This document shows, piece by piece, positions 25,662-34,600 of a stretch of DNA of 64,000 bases. How positions within the stretch are numbered: position 1 is the stretch's first letter; each line of letters starts with the position of its first letter. A program made the translations under genes and the position numbers. This DNA is from Hymenobacter sp. UV11 (GTDB taxonomy: Bacteria; Bacteroidota; Bacteroidia; Cytophagales; Hymenobacteraceae). The notes beneath the pieces were generated by a model, which saw only the letters and a list, made by a program, of their open reading frames with translations, was not told where the DNA came from and did not search any database. The stretch lies in the NCBI RefSeq assembly GCF_004684095.1, contig NZ_SRII01000004.1:186001-250000 (forward strand), written 5' to 3'.

Positions 25662-27770
25662 TTGAAAACCCTACCCCGCGACCTGAGCTGGCTGCGCTTC
25701 AATGCCCGCGTGCTGCAAGAGGCGCAGTGCGCCACGGTGCCGCTACTCGAGCGCCTCAAGTTCCTGGCCATCTTCTCGGCCAATCTGGACGAGTTTTTTA
25801 AGGTGCGCGTCGCTACCCTGCGGCGGCTGGTCAAGCTCAAAAAGAAGACCCGCGCTCAACTGCCCCAGGACCGCCCCAAGCGCCTGCTGGCCGAGGTGCT
25901 GGCCGAAGTGCACCGCCAGCAGGAGGAGTTTGGCCGCACCTTCCGCGACATGCTGCAACCCGAGCTGCGCGCGGCCGGCATTCGGCTGCTGACCTCGGAG
26001 GAACTGACCGATGCGCAGTGCGAGTGGGTCAAAACCTACTTTCAGGACAAGGTGCGCGACTTGCTCTCGCCCGTGGTGCTGGACGATACCCTGCACCAGC
26101 TTTTCCTGAAGGACCAGGCCACCTACCTCACGTTTTTCCTGAGCCAGCCGCACAGCGTGGAGGGTAAAAAAAAGAAGGCCGATACCGAGCGCGTGGTCGT
26201 GATGGAGCTGCCTACCAAGCGCCACGGCGGCCGCTTCGTGGCGCTGCCCGGCGGCGCGGGCACCGAGGCCGACCCGCACCCGGTGCTGTTTCTGGATGAT
26301 GTGGTGCGTGCCGGGGCCAACGACCTGTTTCCGGCCTACGCCCAGGTGCAGGTCAACTCCGTGAAGCTCAGCCGCGATGCCGAGCTGGATATTGCCGAGG
26401 AAGTATCGGGCGACCTGATGGCCAAAATCAAGAGTAGCCTGGCCAAGCGCGCCACTGGCTACCCCGCCCGCCTGCTCTACGACCCCGCTACGCCTAAAGA
26501 AGTGCTGCGGGCCATCAAGCAAAAAACCGGCATCGAGGACGAGGAGCTGGTGGAAGGCAGCCGCTACCACAATTTTCGCGACTTTTTTGGCTTTCCTGAC
26601 TTCGGGCGCCGCGACCTGCTGAACCCCGTTTGGCGCGAAGTAGCGCACCCCACGCTGCTGCGCACTGGCTCGCTGCTCCCTACCCTGGCCCAGCGCGACC
26701 ACCTGCTGCACCCCCCCTACCAGAGTTTCGACGTGGTGCCGCGCCTGCTGCGCGAAGCGGCCAACGACCCGCAGGTGAGCGCCATCAGCATCACGCTCTA
26801 CCGCGTAGCGCCCAAGAGCGCGGTGGCCAAAGCGCTGCTTAAAGCCGTGAAGAACGGCAAGCAGGTGACGGCCGTGGTGGAGCTGAAAGCCCGCTTCGAT
26901 GAGGAAAGCAACATCCACTGGGCCGAGAAGCTGCGGCGCGCCGGCGCGCACGTCATCCTCACGCCGCCCGAGCTCAAGTGCCACGCCAAGCTGCTGCTCA
27001 TTACGCGCCGCGCCGAGGCCGACGACCAGCCCCGGCGCTACGCCTACCTCAGCTCGGGCAATTTTAACGAGGCCACCGCGCACCTCTACGCCGACCACGC
27101 GCTGTTCACGGCCAACCCCGACATTGCGGCCGAGGTAGACCAGGTGTTTCGCTACTTCATCACGGGGGAGGAGCCCAGCCACCTGCGCCACCTGTTGGTG
27201 GCCCCTTTCGGCCTGCGCAAGCAGCTGCTCAAGCTCATTGCCGCCGAGGCCGCCCGCGCCAAAAAAGGCGAGGAAGCGTACATCATCCTGAAAGTAAACT
27301 CCTTGGAAAACCCCGGCATGATTGCCGCGCTCTACGCCGCCAGCCAGGCGGGGGTGCGCATCGAGCTGCTCATTCGGGGCATTGGCTGCCTGGTGCCCGG
27401 CGAGGCGGGCCTGAGCGACACAATCAGCCAGCGCGGCCTGCTCGACCGCTACCTGGAGCACGCCCGCATCTACGTATTTGGCAACGGGGGCGAGGAAAAG
27501 GTGTACGTTTCGTCAGCCGACTGGATGGGCCGCAACCTCGACCGCCGCGTCGAAGTCGCCTTTCCCATCCTCGATGATGGCCTGCGCGCCGAAATCCGCT
27601 ACCTGCTCGACCTGGAGCGCCAGGACAACGTGAAAGCCCGCGACTTCAACAACCAGCTCCCTACCCCCCCTACAGAGGGCGAACCCGTGGTGCGCACCCA
27701 GGAAGCCCAACGCCAGTACCTGCAAAAGCTGGCGCGGCACCGCAAGCCCCGGCCCAAAGCCGCGCGCTAG
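25662..27770 (+). CDS. ppk1: Polyphosphate kinase 1
   Basis: 702 residues from the TTG at 25662; another TTG at 25629 would add 11 residues. The N domain begins PRDLSWLRFNARVLQEA, typical of Ppk1; the H domain follows, then two phospholipase-D-like C domains. The phosphorylated histidine of the first C domain is H441 in LKCHAKLLLI. The second conserved histidine of E. coli Ppk (in RYAHIGTGN) is here a tyrosine, Y462 in RRYAYLSSGNFNE. The segment ATAHLYADHALFT follows. The enzyme polymerises ATP gamma-phosphate into polyphosphate at the membrane. The tail after residue 660 is Pro/Arg-rich. A bidirectional terminator follows. Confidence 0.94.
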   Translation: MKTLPRDLSWLRFNARVLQEAQCATVPLLERLKFLAIFSANLDEFFKVRVATLRRLVKLKKKTRAQLPQDRPKRLLAEVLAEVHRQQEEFGRTFRDMLQPELRAAGIRLLTSEELTDAQCEWVKTYFQDKVRDLLSPVVLDDTLHQLFLKDQATYLTFFLSQPHSVEGKKKKADTERVVVMELPTKRHGGRFVALPGGAGTEADPHPVLFLDDVVRAGANDLFPAYAQVQVNSVKLSRDAELDIAEEVSGDLMAKIKSSLAKRATGYPARLLYDPATPKEVLRAIKQKTGIEDEELVEGSRYHNFRDFFGFPDFGRRDLLNPVWREVAHPTLLRTGSLLPTLAQRDHLLHPPYQSFDVVPRLLREAANDPQVSAISITLYRVAPKSAVAKALLKAVKNGKQVTAVVELKARFDEESNIHWAEKLRRAGAHVILTPPELKCHAKLLLITRRAEADDQPRRYAYLSSGNFNEATAHLYADHALFTANPDIAAEVDQVFRYFITGEEPSHLRHLLVAPFGLRKQLLKLIAAEAARAKKGEEAYIILKVNSLENPGMIAALYAASQAGVRIELLIRGIGCLVPGEAGLSDTISQRGLLDRYLEHARIYVFGNGGEEKVYVSSADWMGRNLDRRVEVAFPILDDGLRAEIRYLLDLERQDNVKARDFNNQLPTPPTEGEPVVRTQEAQRQYLQKLARHRKPRPKAAR

Positions 27771-27832
27771 CTTTAAGCGAGAAAGTGCAACGCGGGGTGA
27801 AACCGCGGCAGCAGCGCTACCCTGTTGCACGC

Positions 27833-27863
27833 AAAAAGGCGCCCCCGGTGGGGGCGCCTTTTT
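27833..27863. terminator. Bidirectional terminator between ppk1 and the T9SS protein gene
   Basis: A5, GGCGCCCCC/GGGGGCGCC stem (27838-27846, 27850-27858), GGT loop, T5. It serves both convergent genes. Confidence 0.9.
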
Positions 27864-27885
27864 CTAGGTGGGTTGAGGCGTGCGC

Positions 27886-30348
27886 TTAGTACTTGCTCAC
27901 GCGCAGCGTCTGGCGGCCCTGGGGCGTTTCTACGCGCAGCAGGTACACCCCGGCGGGCAGCGTGCGCAAGTCCAGGGGCAGCACCTGCAGGCCGGCGCCG
28001 ATGGTCTGCTCGAAGCTCAATACGCTGCTGCCCAGTACCGTGCTGAGCGTGCCGCGGATGGTCGTAGCCTCCGGGATGCTGAGCGTTACGTTCAGCTGGC
28101 CGTCGGTAGGGTTGGGGGCGGCGGTCAGCTCCACGCTGGCCGTCAGGCCGGCCACGGAAATGACGGGCGAGTACGAATCGTGACCGCTGTTATCTACCTG
28201 GTGCAAACGGTAGTACGCCAGGGTGCTCACGGGCTGGGCATCGACGAAGCGGTAGCTATGCTGCAGCGAGCTGGTGCCCGCGCCGGCCACCGAGCCCAGG
28301 GCCCGGAAGGTTTGCCCGTCGAGGCTGCGCTCCACGCTGAAGTGATTATTGTCGTTTTCCGTGGCCGTAGCCCAGTTGCAGACTACGCTGCTGCCCGTGC
28401 GCTGGGCACCGAAGGCTACCAGCTCTACCGGCAGCGGGGCAACCCCGTTCAGGGAGAAGGGTGAGAAGTCAGTGATGCCGGCGCGCGTCACCTGGAAGCT
28501 GTTGCTGAGCGGGTCTACCGATTTGCCGCCTTTGGGAGCCTTATCCATGTCCCAGGCGTTGTTGTGGTAGTGGCCAATGCTGGCCGAGCTGGCGGCGATA
28601 GTGGGGGGTAGGGCGCCCTGTAGCGTCATCGTAACATTCGAGTGGCCCAGGTCCTGCTCCGATATAAACCAGGTGTGGCCAATGAAACCGGCGTTTACCA
28701 GGGGCTTGCCGTCGCCTTTCTTGTCGTGGCCTTCGCCGGCCTTCGAGCCCGCAGGCAGGGTAGCAATGGGAGAGTAGCTGGCAAATACGCTGTCGCTGAC
28801 GCTAACGCCAAACACATCCTCAACGCCGCCGGTGAGCTGCGACAAATAAGCGGGGTTGTAGCTAGCCTGGCCCACGGGGAAGAAGGTTGGGGTGCTGGCA
28901 TTAACGGCAACCGTCTGGCGCAGGGCCCCGCCGGCGGTCGTCTGCACGTAAGACTGCTCGTTGTCGGTCACCACCTGGCCGCCCTTCAGGATGGTCAGGT
29001 CATAGATGCTGAGCTGTAGTAAGCACTTGTTGGAGAGGTTCAGCGTGCCGCTAACCGTCACGTTAGTAACGAGCGCCGCATCATTGTTGGCCAGCCGCAG
29101 GTTGCCAAAAGTGGGGCAGGTAATCGTCACGCTGGGCCGGTCCGTATTAAAGAAGACCGTGCTGCTGGGGCTGAGCTTGCCCAGGGCCGGCAGCGTGCCG
29201 TCGTGGCCATTAAACTCTACCGACCCGTTGCTGGCTACATCCACGAGCATGGGTAGGGGCTGGCCCTTGGCATCGCGGGGAAGCACTTCCGACTTGCTGC
29301 CCTGCAGCTTCACGCTCACCACCTTGCTCACGCTGCCATCGCCCACAACGAGCTTGGAGTTGGTGCCCAGAATCTGGTTCTGGCTGAAGCTATAGCTACC
29401 GGGAGTCGTGATATAGAAAATCTGGTTGTCGAGCGTGAAGGAGGTCGGATTAATGACCTTGCCCGCGGCGATGCCGGGTGTGGTCACTACCGAGTTCCAG
29501 CTGCTGAGTTGATTCACGGGGCCGGAGCTGTAGTTGAACACGCCCGGGCTGTCGTTTTTGTTGCTGGTCAGGGTGCCGGCTTCGGGCGTTACCGTCACGT
29601 CGTCGATGGCCAGGCCATTGCCATTGGTGTCTTTGTTGAGCACATACTTCCAGCGCAGCACCACTTCCTTGCCCACGGCCAGGTTGAGGCCGAAGAGCGT
29701 GGCCGCCAGCACGCGGCGGTTGCTTGGGGCGTTGCCGTTTTTGCTGGCTACCAGGGTAGCGGTAGAGGGAGCCGCTACCCCCAGGTCGGCCACGCTGGTC
29801 CAGGTGCCGCTTTCCATGGCCCCGGTGAAGGCGCTGGTAGGCAGCTGGTAGTCAAAGCCCACCTGGGCGTTGTCCTTCTTGCCCGAGTTATACCACTGCT
29901 CCATGGCGTAGCTCACCTCCAGGTTGGCAATCGGGGCGTTGGTGTTGTTGACGAAGCGGATGGCCACGTAGCCCGTGCCGGTGAGCGGCGTGTTCGAGTT
30001 GGTGTAGAAGGTAGTGGCGATGCCGCCCAAGGCGCGGTCGCTGCTGCCCGGCAGGCCAAAGCTGTAGTAGTTGGCGGTGGTGTTCACGCCCCCATCATTG
30101 CCCGAGATGGGCAGCGCACTGCCCAGGCCCGGAAAGTAGCCATAGCCCGTGAGCACGGCCTGAGCATAGATGCCAGGTAGGGTGTTGTTGTCGCGAAAGC
30201 TGTTAGGGGCTGTCGAAACCGGAAGCGTGTCAAAATTTTGGGAGTAAGTCCCGAAAGAAGTGAGCGAAACCTGCCCAAGCGCCGGGGTATTGGCTAGCCC
30301 AAGCAGGCAGGTGAGGGTGAGAAGCAGGGAAGAGTAGCGGTGTTTCAT
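27886..30348 (-). CDS. Large secreted T9SS cargo protein of unknown function
   Basis: 820 residues. A signal peptide (MKHRYSSLLLTLTCLLGLANTPALG) leads into a beta-rich N-terminal region (residues 25-260) resembling the F-x-x-F-x-TLP and carbohydrate-binding-like region of Bacteroidota surface proteins. A central repeat-like beta region follows, then a segment (about 635-735; LVAFGAQRTGSSVVCNWATATENDN) widespread just before sorting domains. The last 75 residues are a T9SS type-A domain (APNPTDGQLNV, LPAGVYLLRVETPQGRQTLRVSKY). No catalytic motif is visible. The ATG at 30348 gives the signal peptide. The region upstream is unusually AT-rich. Confidence 0.85.
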   Translation of the reverse strand: MKHRYSSLLLTLTCLLGLANTPALGQVSLTSFGTYSQNFDTLPVSTAPNSFRDNNTLPGIYAQAVLTGYGYFPGLGSALPISGNDGGVNTTANYYSFGLPGSSDRALGGIATTFYTNSNTPLTGTGYVAIRFVNNTNAPIANLEVSYAMEQWYNSGKKDNAQVGFDYQLPTSAFTGAMESGTWTSVADLGVAAPSTATLVASKNGNAPSNRRVLAATLFGLNLAVGKEVVLRWKYVLNKDTNGNGLAIDDVTVTPEAGTLTSNKNDSPGVFNYSSGPVNQLSSWNSVVTTPGIAAGKVINPTSFTLDNQIFYITTPGSYSFSQNQILGTNSKLVVGDGSVSKVVSVKLQGSKSEVLPRDAKGQPLPMLVDVASNGSVEFNGHDGTLPALGKLSPSSTVFFNTDRPSVTITCPTFGNLRLANNDAALVTNVTVSGTLNLSNKCLLQLSIYDLTILKGGQVVTDNEQSYVQTTAGGALRQTVAVNASTPTFFPVGQASYNPAYLSQLTGGVEDVFGVSVSDSVFASYSPIATLPAGSKAGEGHDKKGDGKPLVNAGFIGHTWFISEQDLGHSNVTMTLQGALPPTIAASSASIGHYHNNAWDMDKAPKGGKSVDPLSNSFQVTRAGITDFSPFSLNGVAPLPVELVAFGAQRTGSSVVCNWATATENDNNHFSVERSLDGQTFRALGSVAGAGTSSLQHSYRFVDAQPVSTLAYYRLHQVDNSGHDSYSPVISVAGLTASVELTAAPNPTDGQLNVTLSIPEATTIRGTLSTVLGSSVLSFEQTIGAGLQVLPLDLRTLPAGVYLLRVETPQGRQTLRVSKY

Positions 30349-30411
30349 GAGAGAAATTGTACTTTTAAAGAGTAGGATTAGATTTATAAAAGAAGCTGTC
30401 TGAAGGGGCCG

Positions 30412-30419
30412 CAAATGTA
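30412..30419 (-). promoter_or_regulatory. Putative -7 box (TACATTTG) for the 820-aa T9SS protein
   Basis: On the minus strand TACATTTG matches TAnnTTTG and would give a leader of about 55 nt. No TTTG is found 19 nt upstream; the flanking DNA is A/T-rich. Confidence 0.45.
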
Positions 30420-31660
30420 CGAGGATTTTTTTTATATAAATTATCCGTATTTATACTGATTTTTTATAAAAAACATGGACAAGTACTAATTGCATTATTG
30501 GTAATAATTGTACAATTGTAATAAATTATATTATTTAAAGAATAAACTTGGCTTTTATTTGCGTTAACTATTTGATTTCAAGAAATTTATATGATATTAG
30601 CATAATACAAATAAATTTTAAAACAATTTTAATAGTAGTACTAATCGGTTAAATACTGTTGCAACATGAATTTTTCACGTAATTATACAATACCAATAAA
30701 AGTGCTCGTAAAAAGCTGTTAATCAATCCGCTTTTTTGCTATTGTTCCATCCCTGCGCTGCTGAATTTCCACTGCATAATTTCAAGAATGCAGCGAGAAA
30801 AAAGGGCCTTTTTGGGGCTGCCTACCCCCTGGCTGCCTCTTGGCGCTGCCACCTGCGAGGGGGGTGCGGGCAGCCTACGGGGCAGAAAGCTTCGCCTCGG
30901 CAGGCGGGCCCGGCCCGCTACCAACTACTAGCCATGCCAGCCAGCTACCCCCCCCCGCCGGTACAGCGATGAAACCCCCGCATCTCGGCGGGAGGCGTAA
31001 GCGTACTGAATGCCCTTGCCAAGTAGCTGCCCTAAGATGATATCTGAATAGGGGCCGGGCGGGCTGCCGGTTTTTCGGCGGCTGTCTGCTCTTTGTTCGT
31101 GCCCCTCGTTCCAACAGCGAGCGGATAGCCAGCAGCCCGCCCAACGGCGGCCACTTACTAAACCCCTATCCGGATAGGCTCTAAGCGCACGGGCATCCGT
31201 CGGCTACGCATGGCGCTCCGTTGGTGCGGCTACCCTCAGTTTCGGCTACTGCGGCTTGGCAATGGCCGAACGTCGGCTACGCGCAGCATTTCACTAGCAA
31301 GGCTGCCGCGTGGTGGGGCACTTGCTTGCCGCTGGCCCAGGGGCAAGCAGGTGTGTTGGGGGCGCGTTTCGGGGGGTAGTAGCCAGTAAGCACAGGCTGG
31401 TCGCCATGCCGCTGGGCCGTAGTCAATCCCATCGCCCTACCCCCCTTGGTAGCTGCTGGCGCCGGGAGCCGTGATTTGGGCTGGACGCAGTAGTACTACG
31501 CCGCCACCGGGTGGGCGCTCAGGCAACCTTTACTGGTGCGAACAGGGTGAAGCGTCTCGGTGGCTGGGGCGGCCACGTAGGGCCTTGGCATAGGGCTTAG
31601 CCCGATGCAAGCAGACCGGATACTTCAGTTGCCGGAGCGAGTGGAACTTCAAAAGTCTCG
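30420..31660. other. Long interval without a recognised gene: AT-rich block then GC-rich block
   Basis: The left part (about 30420-30740) is markedly AT-rich compared with the rest of the window and contains the palindrome AATTGTACAATT (30506-30517). The right part (about 30760-31660) returns to high GC and has only short open frames on both strands, none with recognisable protein features. Within it, 31047-31070 (AATAGGGGCCGGGCGGGCTGC) and 31127-31170 (GCAGCCCGCCC ... AACCCCTAT) form a distant imperfect inverted repeat. It could hold a decayed gene, an untranslated RNA or regulatory DNA. Confidence 0.6.
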
Positions 31661-31667
31661 TATTACC

Positions 31668-34600
31668 CTAGAACAGGAAGTCAAATCCCAGAAACACCAG
31701 CTTTTCCTCGCCTACAGTGTAGGTGACGTTGATGATGGCTTGCTTGAGAATGCTGACGAAAGCGCCGCCGCCGAAGCCGGCGTGCAAGGCATCAAGGCCG
31801 GTGCGGGTGTCGTTGTCGGAGTACACGCGGCCGGCGTCGGCCAGGCCCAGCACGCCAAACTCGCCGGGGAAGAGGTAGGCGTTGAACTTGAACAGGTGCA
31901 GGCGGGCCTCAAAGTTGCCGTAGAGGCTGCTGCGGCCCGCGAAGCGCGTGCGGCGGTAGCCGCGCAGGTTGGTGGTGCCGCCCAGCGTGTTGGCTTGGTA
32001 AAAGCGGTAGTCGCCAATGTTGTGCGCTACCCCGAGGCGGCCGGCGTAGGTGAGGCGGAACGGGAAATTAGGCGTGAGGTAGGCGCTTATTTCCGACGAG
32101 AGGCGGCCGTAGCGCAGCTGCTCGCCGTTGAGCTGCCAGTTGTACTGCGCCTCGTTGTGCCAGCGGATGCCGATGCGCGGGTCCTTGGGTGAAGAAAGCG
32201 CGTCGATGTTGGCGTAGAATAGCGCTCCCAGGTATTGATTAGCCTGAAAGTCGGTGGCGCGGATGCCAAACGAGCGGTTTTCCAGACCCGGCCCGATGGC
32301 TTTCCGAATCTCGCTGCCGATGGGGCCGGTTTCGACCTGAAACCGCTCGTACTGCGGGCCAAAGCCGACTTTGCCGAAGCCAAACAGGTTGCGCTCCAGC
32401 GTGGGGGCCACGTAGAGGCGGCTGAAGCGCACCCGGTACAGGTCGTTGATGGCGCTCACGCTGGCATTTTCGGAGCCAACCGCGATATTCTGGGTGTTGT
32501 TGCCGATGCCAAAGAAGTTGTAGAGCAGCTGCGGGCCGTAGTATTGCGCGGCTACGTGCAGGTCGGTCTTACCCCCAAATACGCTCGTGAACTGCCCCGT
32601 ATAGCGCAGGTTATACGCTTGGCGGGTAGGGGCAAAGTTGGCCGTCAGGGTCTGCTCCGAGCCGAATGGCTCGCGCCGGAACGCGTAGCGCCGGTGCGTG
32701 ACGCCGCCCCCGATGAGGAAGCCATCGTCGATATTATACCCAAAAAACAGAGCCGGGCCGGTGTAGTTGAGTCGGTAGTCTTTGAGGTCGAAGCGCTTGG
32801 GGTGGTCGTAGCGGCTCACGTCGGCGCCCGGCTCCAGGCGCAGGCGGGCTTCGCCCAGGCGGTTGATAATCACGTTACCGGTATCGGCGTCGTAAATCTG
32901 GGTGCGGTGCCGCACGCCCGCCACCCGCGAGTTGTCCACGATGCTGTCGCGGCCGGTGCCGGCAATAACGCGGATTTTGTGGCCCTGGCGCTCGTTGCCG
33001 CGCAGGTCGTACACGTCCTGGCCGCTGATGCCGTAGAGGCGAATTTCGTCGGTCACGCGGTCAAACGTGCGGTCGTAGAGCACCTTGGTCAGCTGGCCCT
33101 TCTTGCTGATTTTCTGCATCACCACGCGCGTCTGGTGGTCGGGTAGGCGCGTCACGGTGAATTTCTCGCGCTTCTGCGAGCCGCGCACCTCCACGATGTC
33201 CGACATCAGGTTGGAGTACTTGGTGGCCACGTCGGGCAGCAGGTCGCGGCGGCTCTTGAGCTTGGCCACGATTTCGGCGCCGTGCTCGGCATAAATCTGG
33301 GCCGGCCACTTATCACGGAAAGCTTTCTCAATTACCTCATCCGTGAGCTGAGTCTTCATGATGTTGGCCTGCTTCACCCATTCTTCGCGGCTCACATCAC
33401 TCAAAAACAGCCGGTCGTTGCTCAGGCCGGTCTGGTTCAGGCCCTTATAGTCGCCGTAGTCGTAGCCAAAGTTCTGGAAGTTGCGCACCGCGAACTTGCG
33501 CGAAATCAGCCAGGGTAGGACCCCATCGCCCTTAAAAAAGGCGATGTCGCGGTCTTCCGGCACGGCCGTATAAATCTTGTCACCGTCCTTGGTTTTGCGC
33601 TGCGCCCAGCGCCACTGGTCCTCGTGGCGGTCCCAGTCGCCAATCCACATATCAAACAGGCGCGAGCGGGCAAAGGCCGGCTGGTCCACCTGGTTGTCGT
33701 TGTCTTCGAGCAGGTTTTCGAGCATCTTGTCGGTACTCACCAGCTTTTTGGCGTAGTCCAGGCTCGCGTCCTGGTCCTGGCTGCCCTTGGCGTCTTCTTC
33801 CAGCGCGGCGGGCGTGTTGGCAAATTTCTGCTGGTACTGGCCCAGCGCCGGGTCGTTGGGGACGTACACGTAGCGCGGGTTGGTGTGCAAAATGCCGGCT
33901 GCCGTGGCCAGCGGGGGTAGCACGAACGACGCATACGGGTGCTGGGACGAAATCTGGTCTTGCAGCACGGCCTTGGCCAGGCCGGTGCGCAGCTGCTCGG
34001 GCAGCACGGCGGCGGGGTCCTTGTCGATGCCGCGTACTGTATAGTAATAGCCCTCCTCGTTGCGTACTTTCAGCGAGGCAGTTTGCTTGCCGCCGCCCGT
34101 TTTATAGGGAATGAGGCCGCCCTCGGCCGTCTTAATATCGAGTACCGGAAACTTGACGGGGGTAGCCCACTCCTGGCGGTAGTGCGCGCCCAGCAGCCAG
34201 TTGTGAAACTTGCCGTGCTGGTTGTAGCTCGGGTTCACGGCCACGGTCACGGTGCTGTCCTGGTAGTGGGGGCGCCGCAGGCCGGGTGGCACCACGGGCG
34301 CGCCCACGGGGGGGGTAGCAGCCCTGGCGGCGGCCGTTTCGAGGTCGTCTTTGCTCTGGTTGCCCTTGCGGGTTTGGGCGGTATTGGCCGGGGCGCGGGT
34401 GCCCTGCACGGGGCCGGCATCGGGCTTCACCTGGTCCACGGTGCCGCCAGGGCCGTTGGTGCTGGCGCTGGCTTTGCCCCGGCCCAGCTCGGCATACACC
34501 TGCTTGCGGAACACGCGCCGGGCGGTCTGGCCCTTGTTGGCGTCGCTCGGAATGAGGTACTCGACCCACACCTGGCCATCGTCGTAGTAATTGAGCCGGG

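Noticed and set aside
25743..27461. 572-codon open frame antisense to ppk1
   Set aside because: It is an antisense shadow of a clear Ppk1 gene in GC-rich DNA, with low-complexity Gln/Ala/His-rich translation and no family match that I recognise.
30736..31144. Three short open frames in the large intergenic interval
   Set aside because: They overlap on both strands, are Pro/Arg/Gly-rich and show no motif or signal; not reported as genes.
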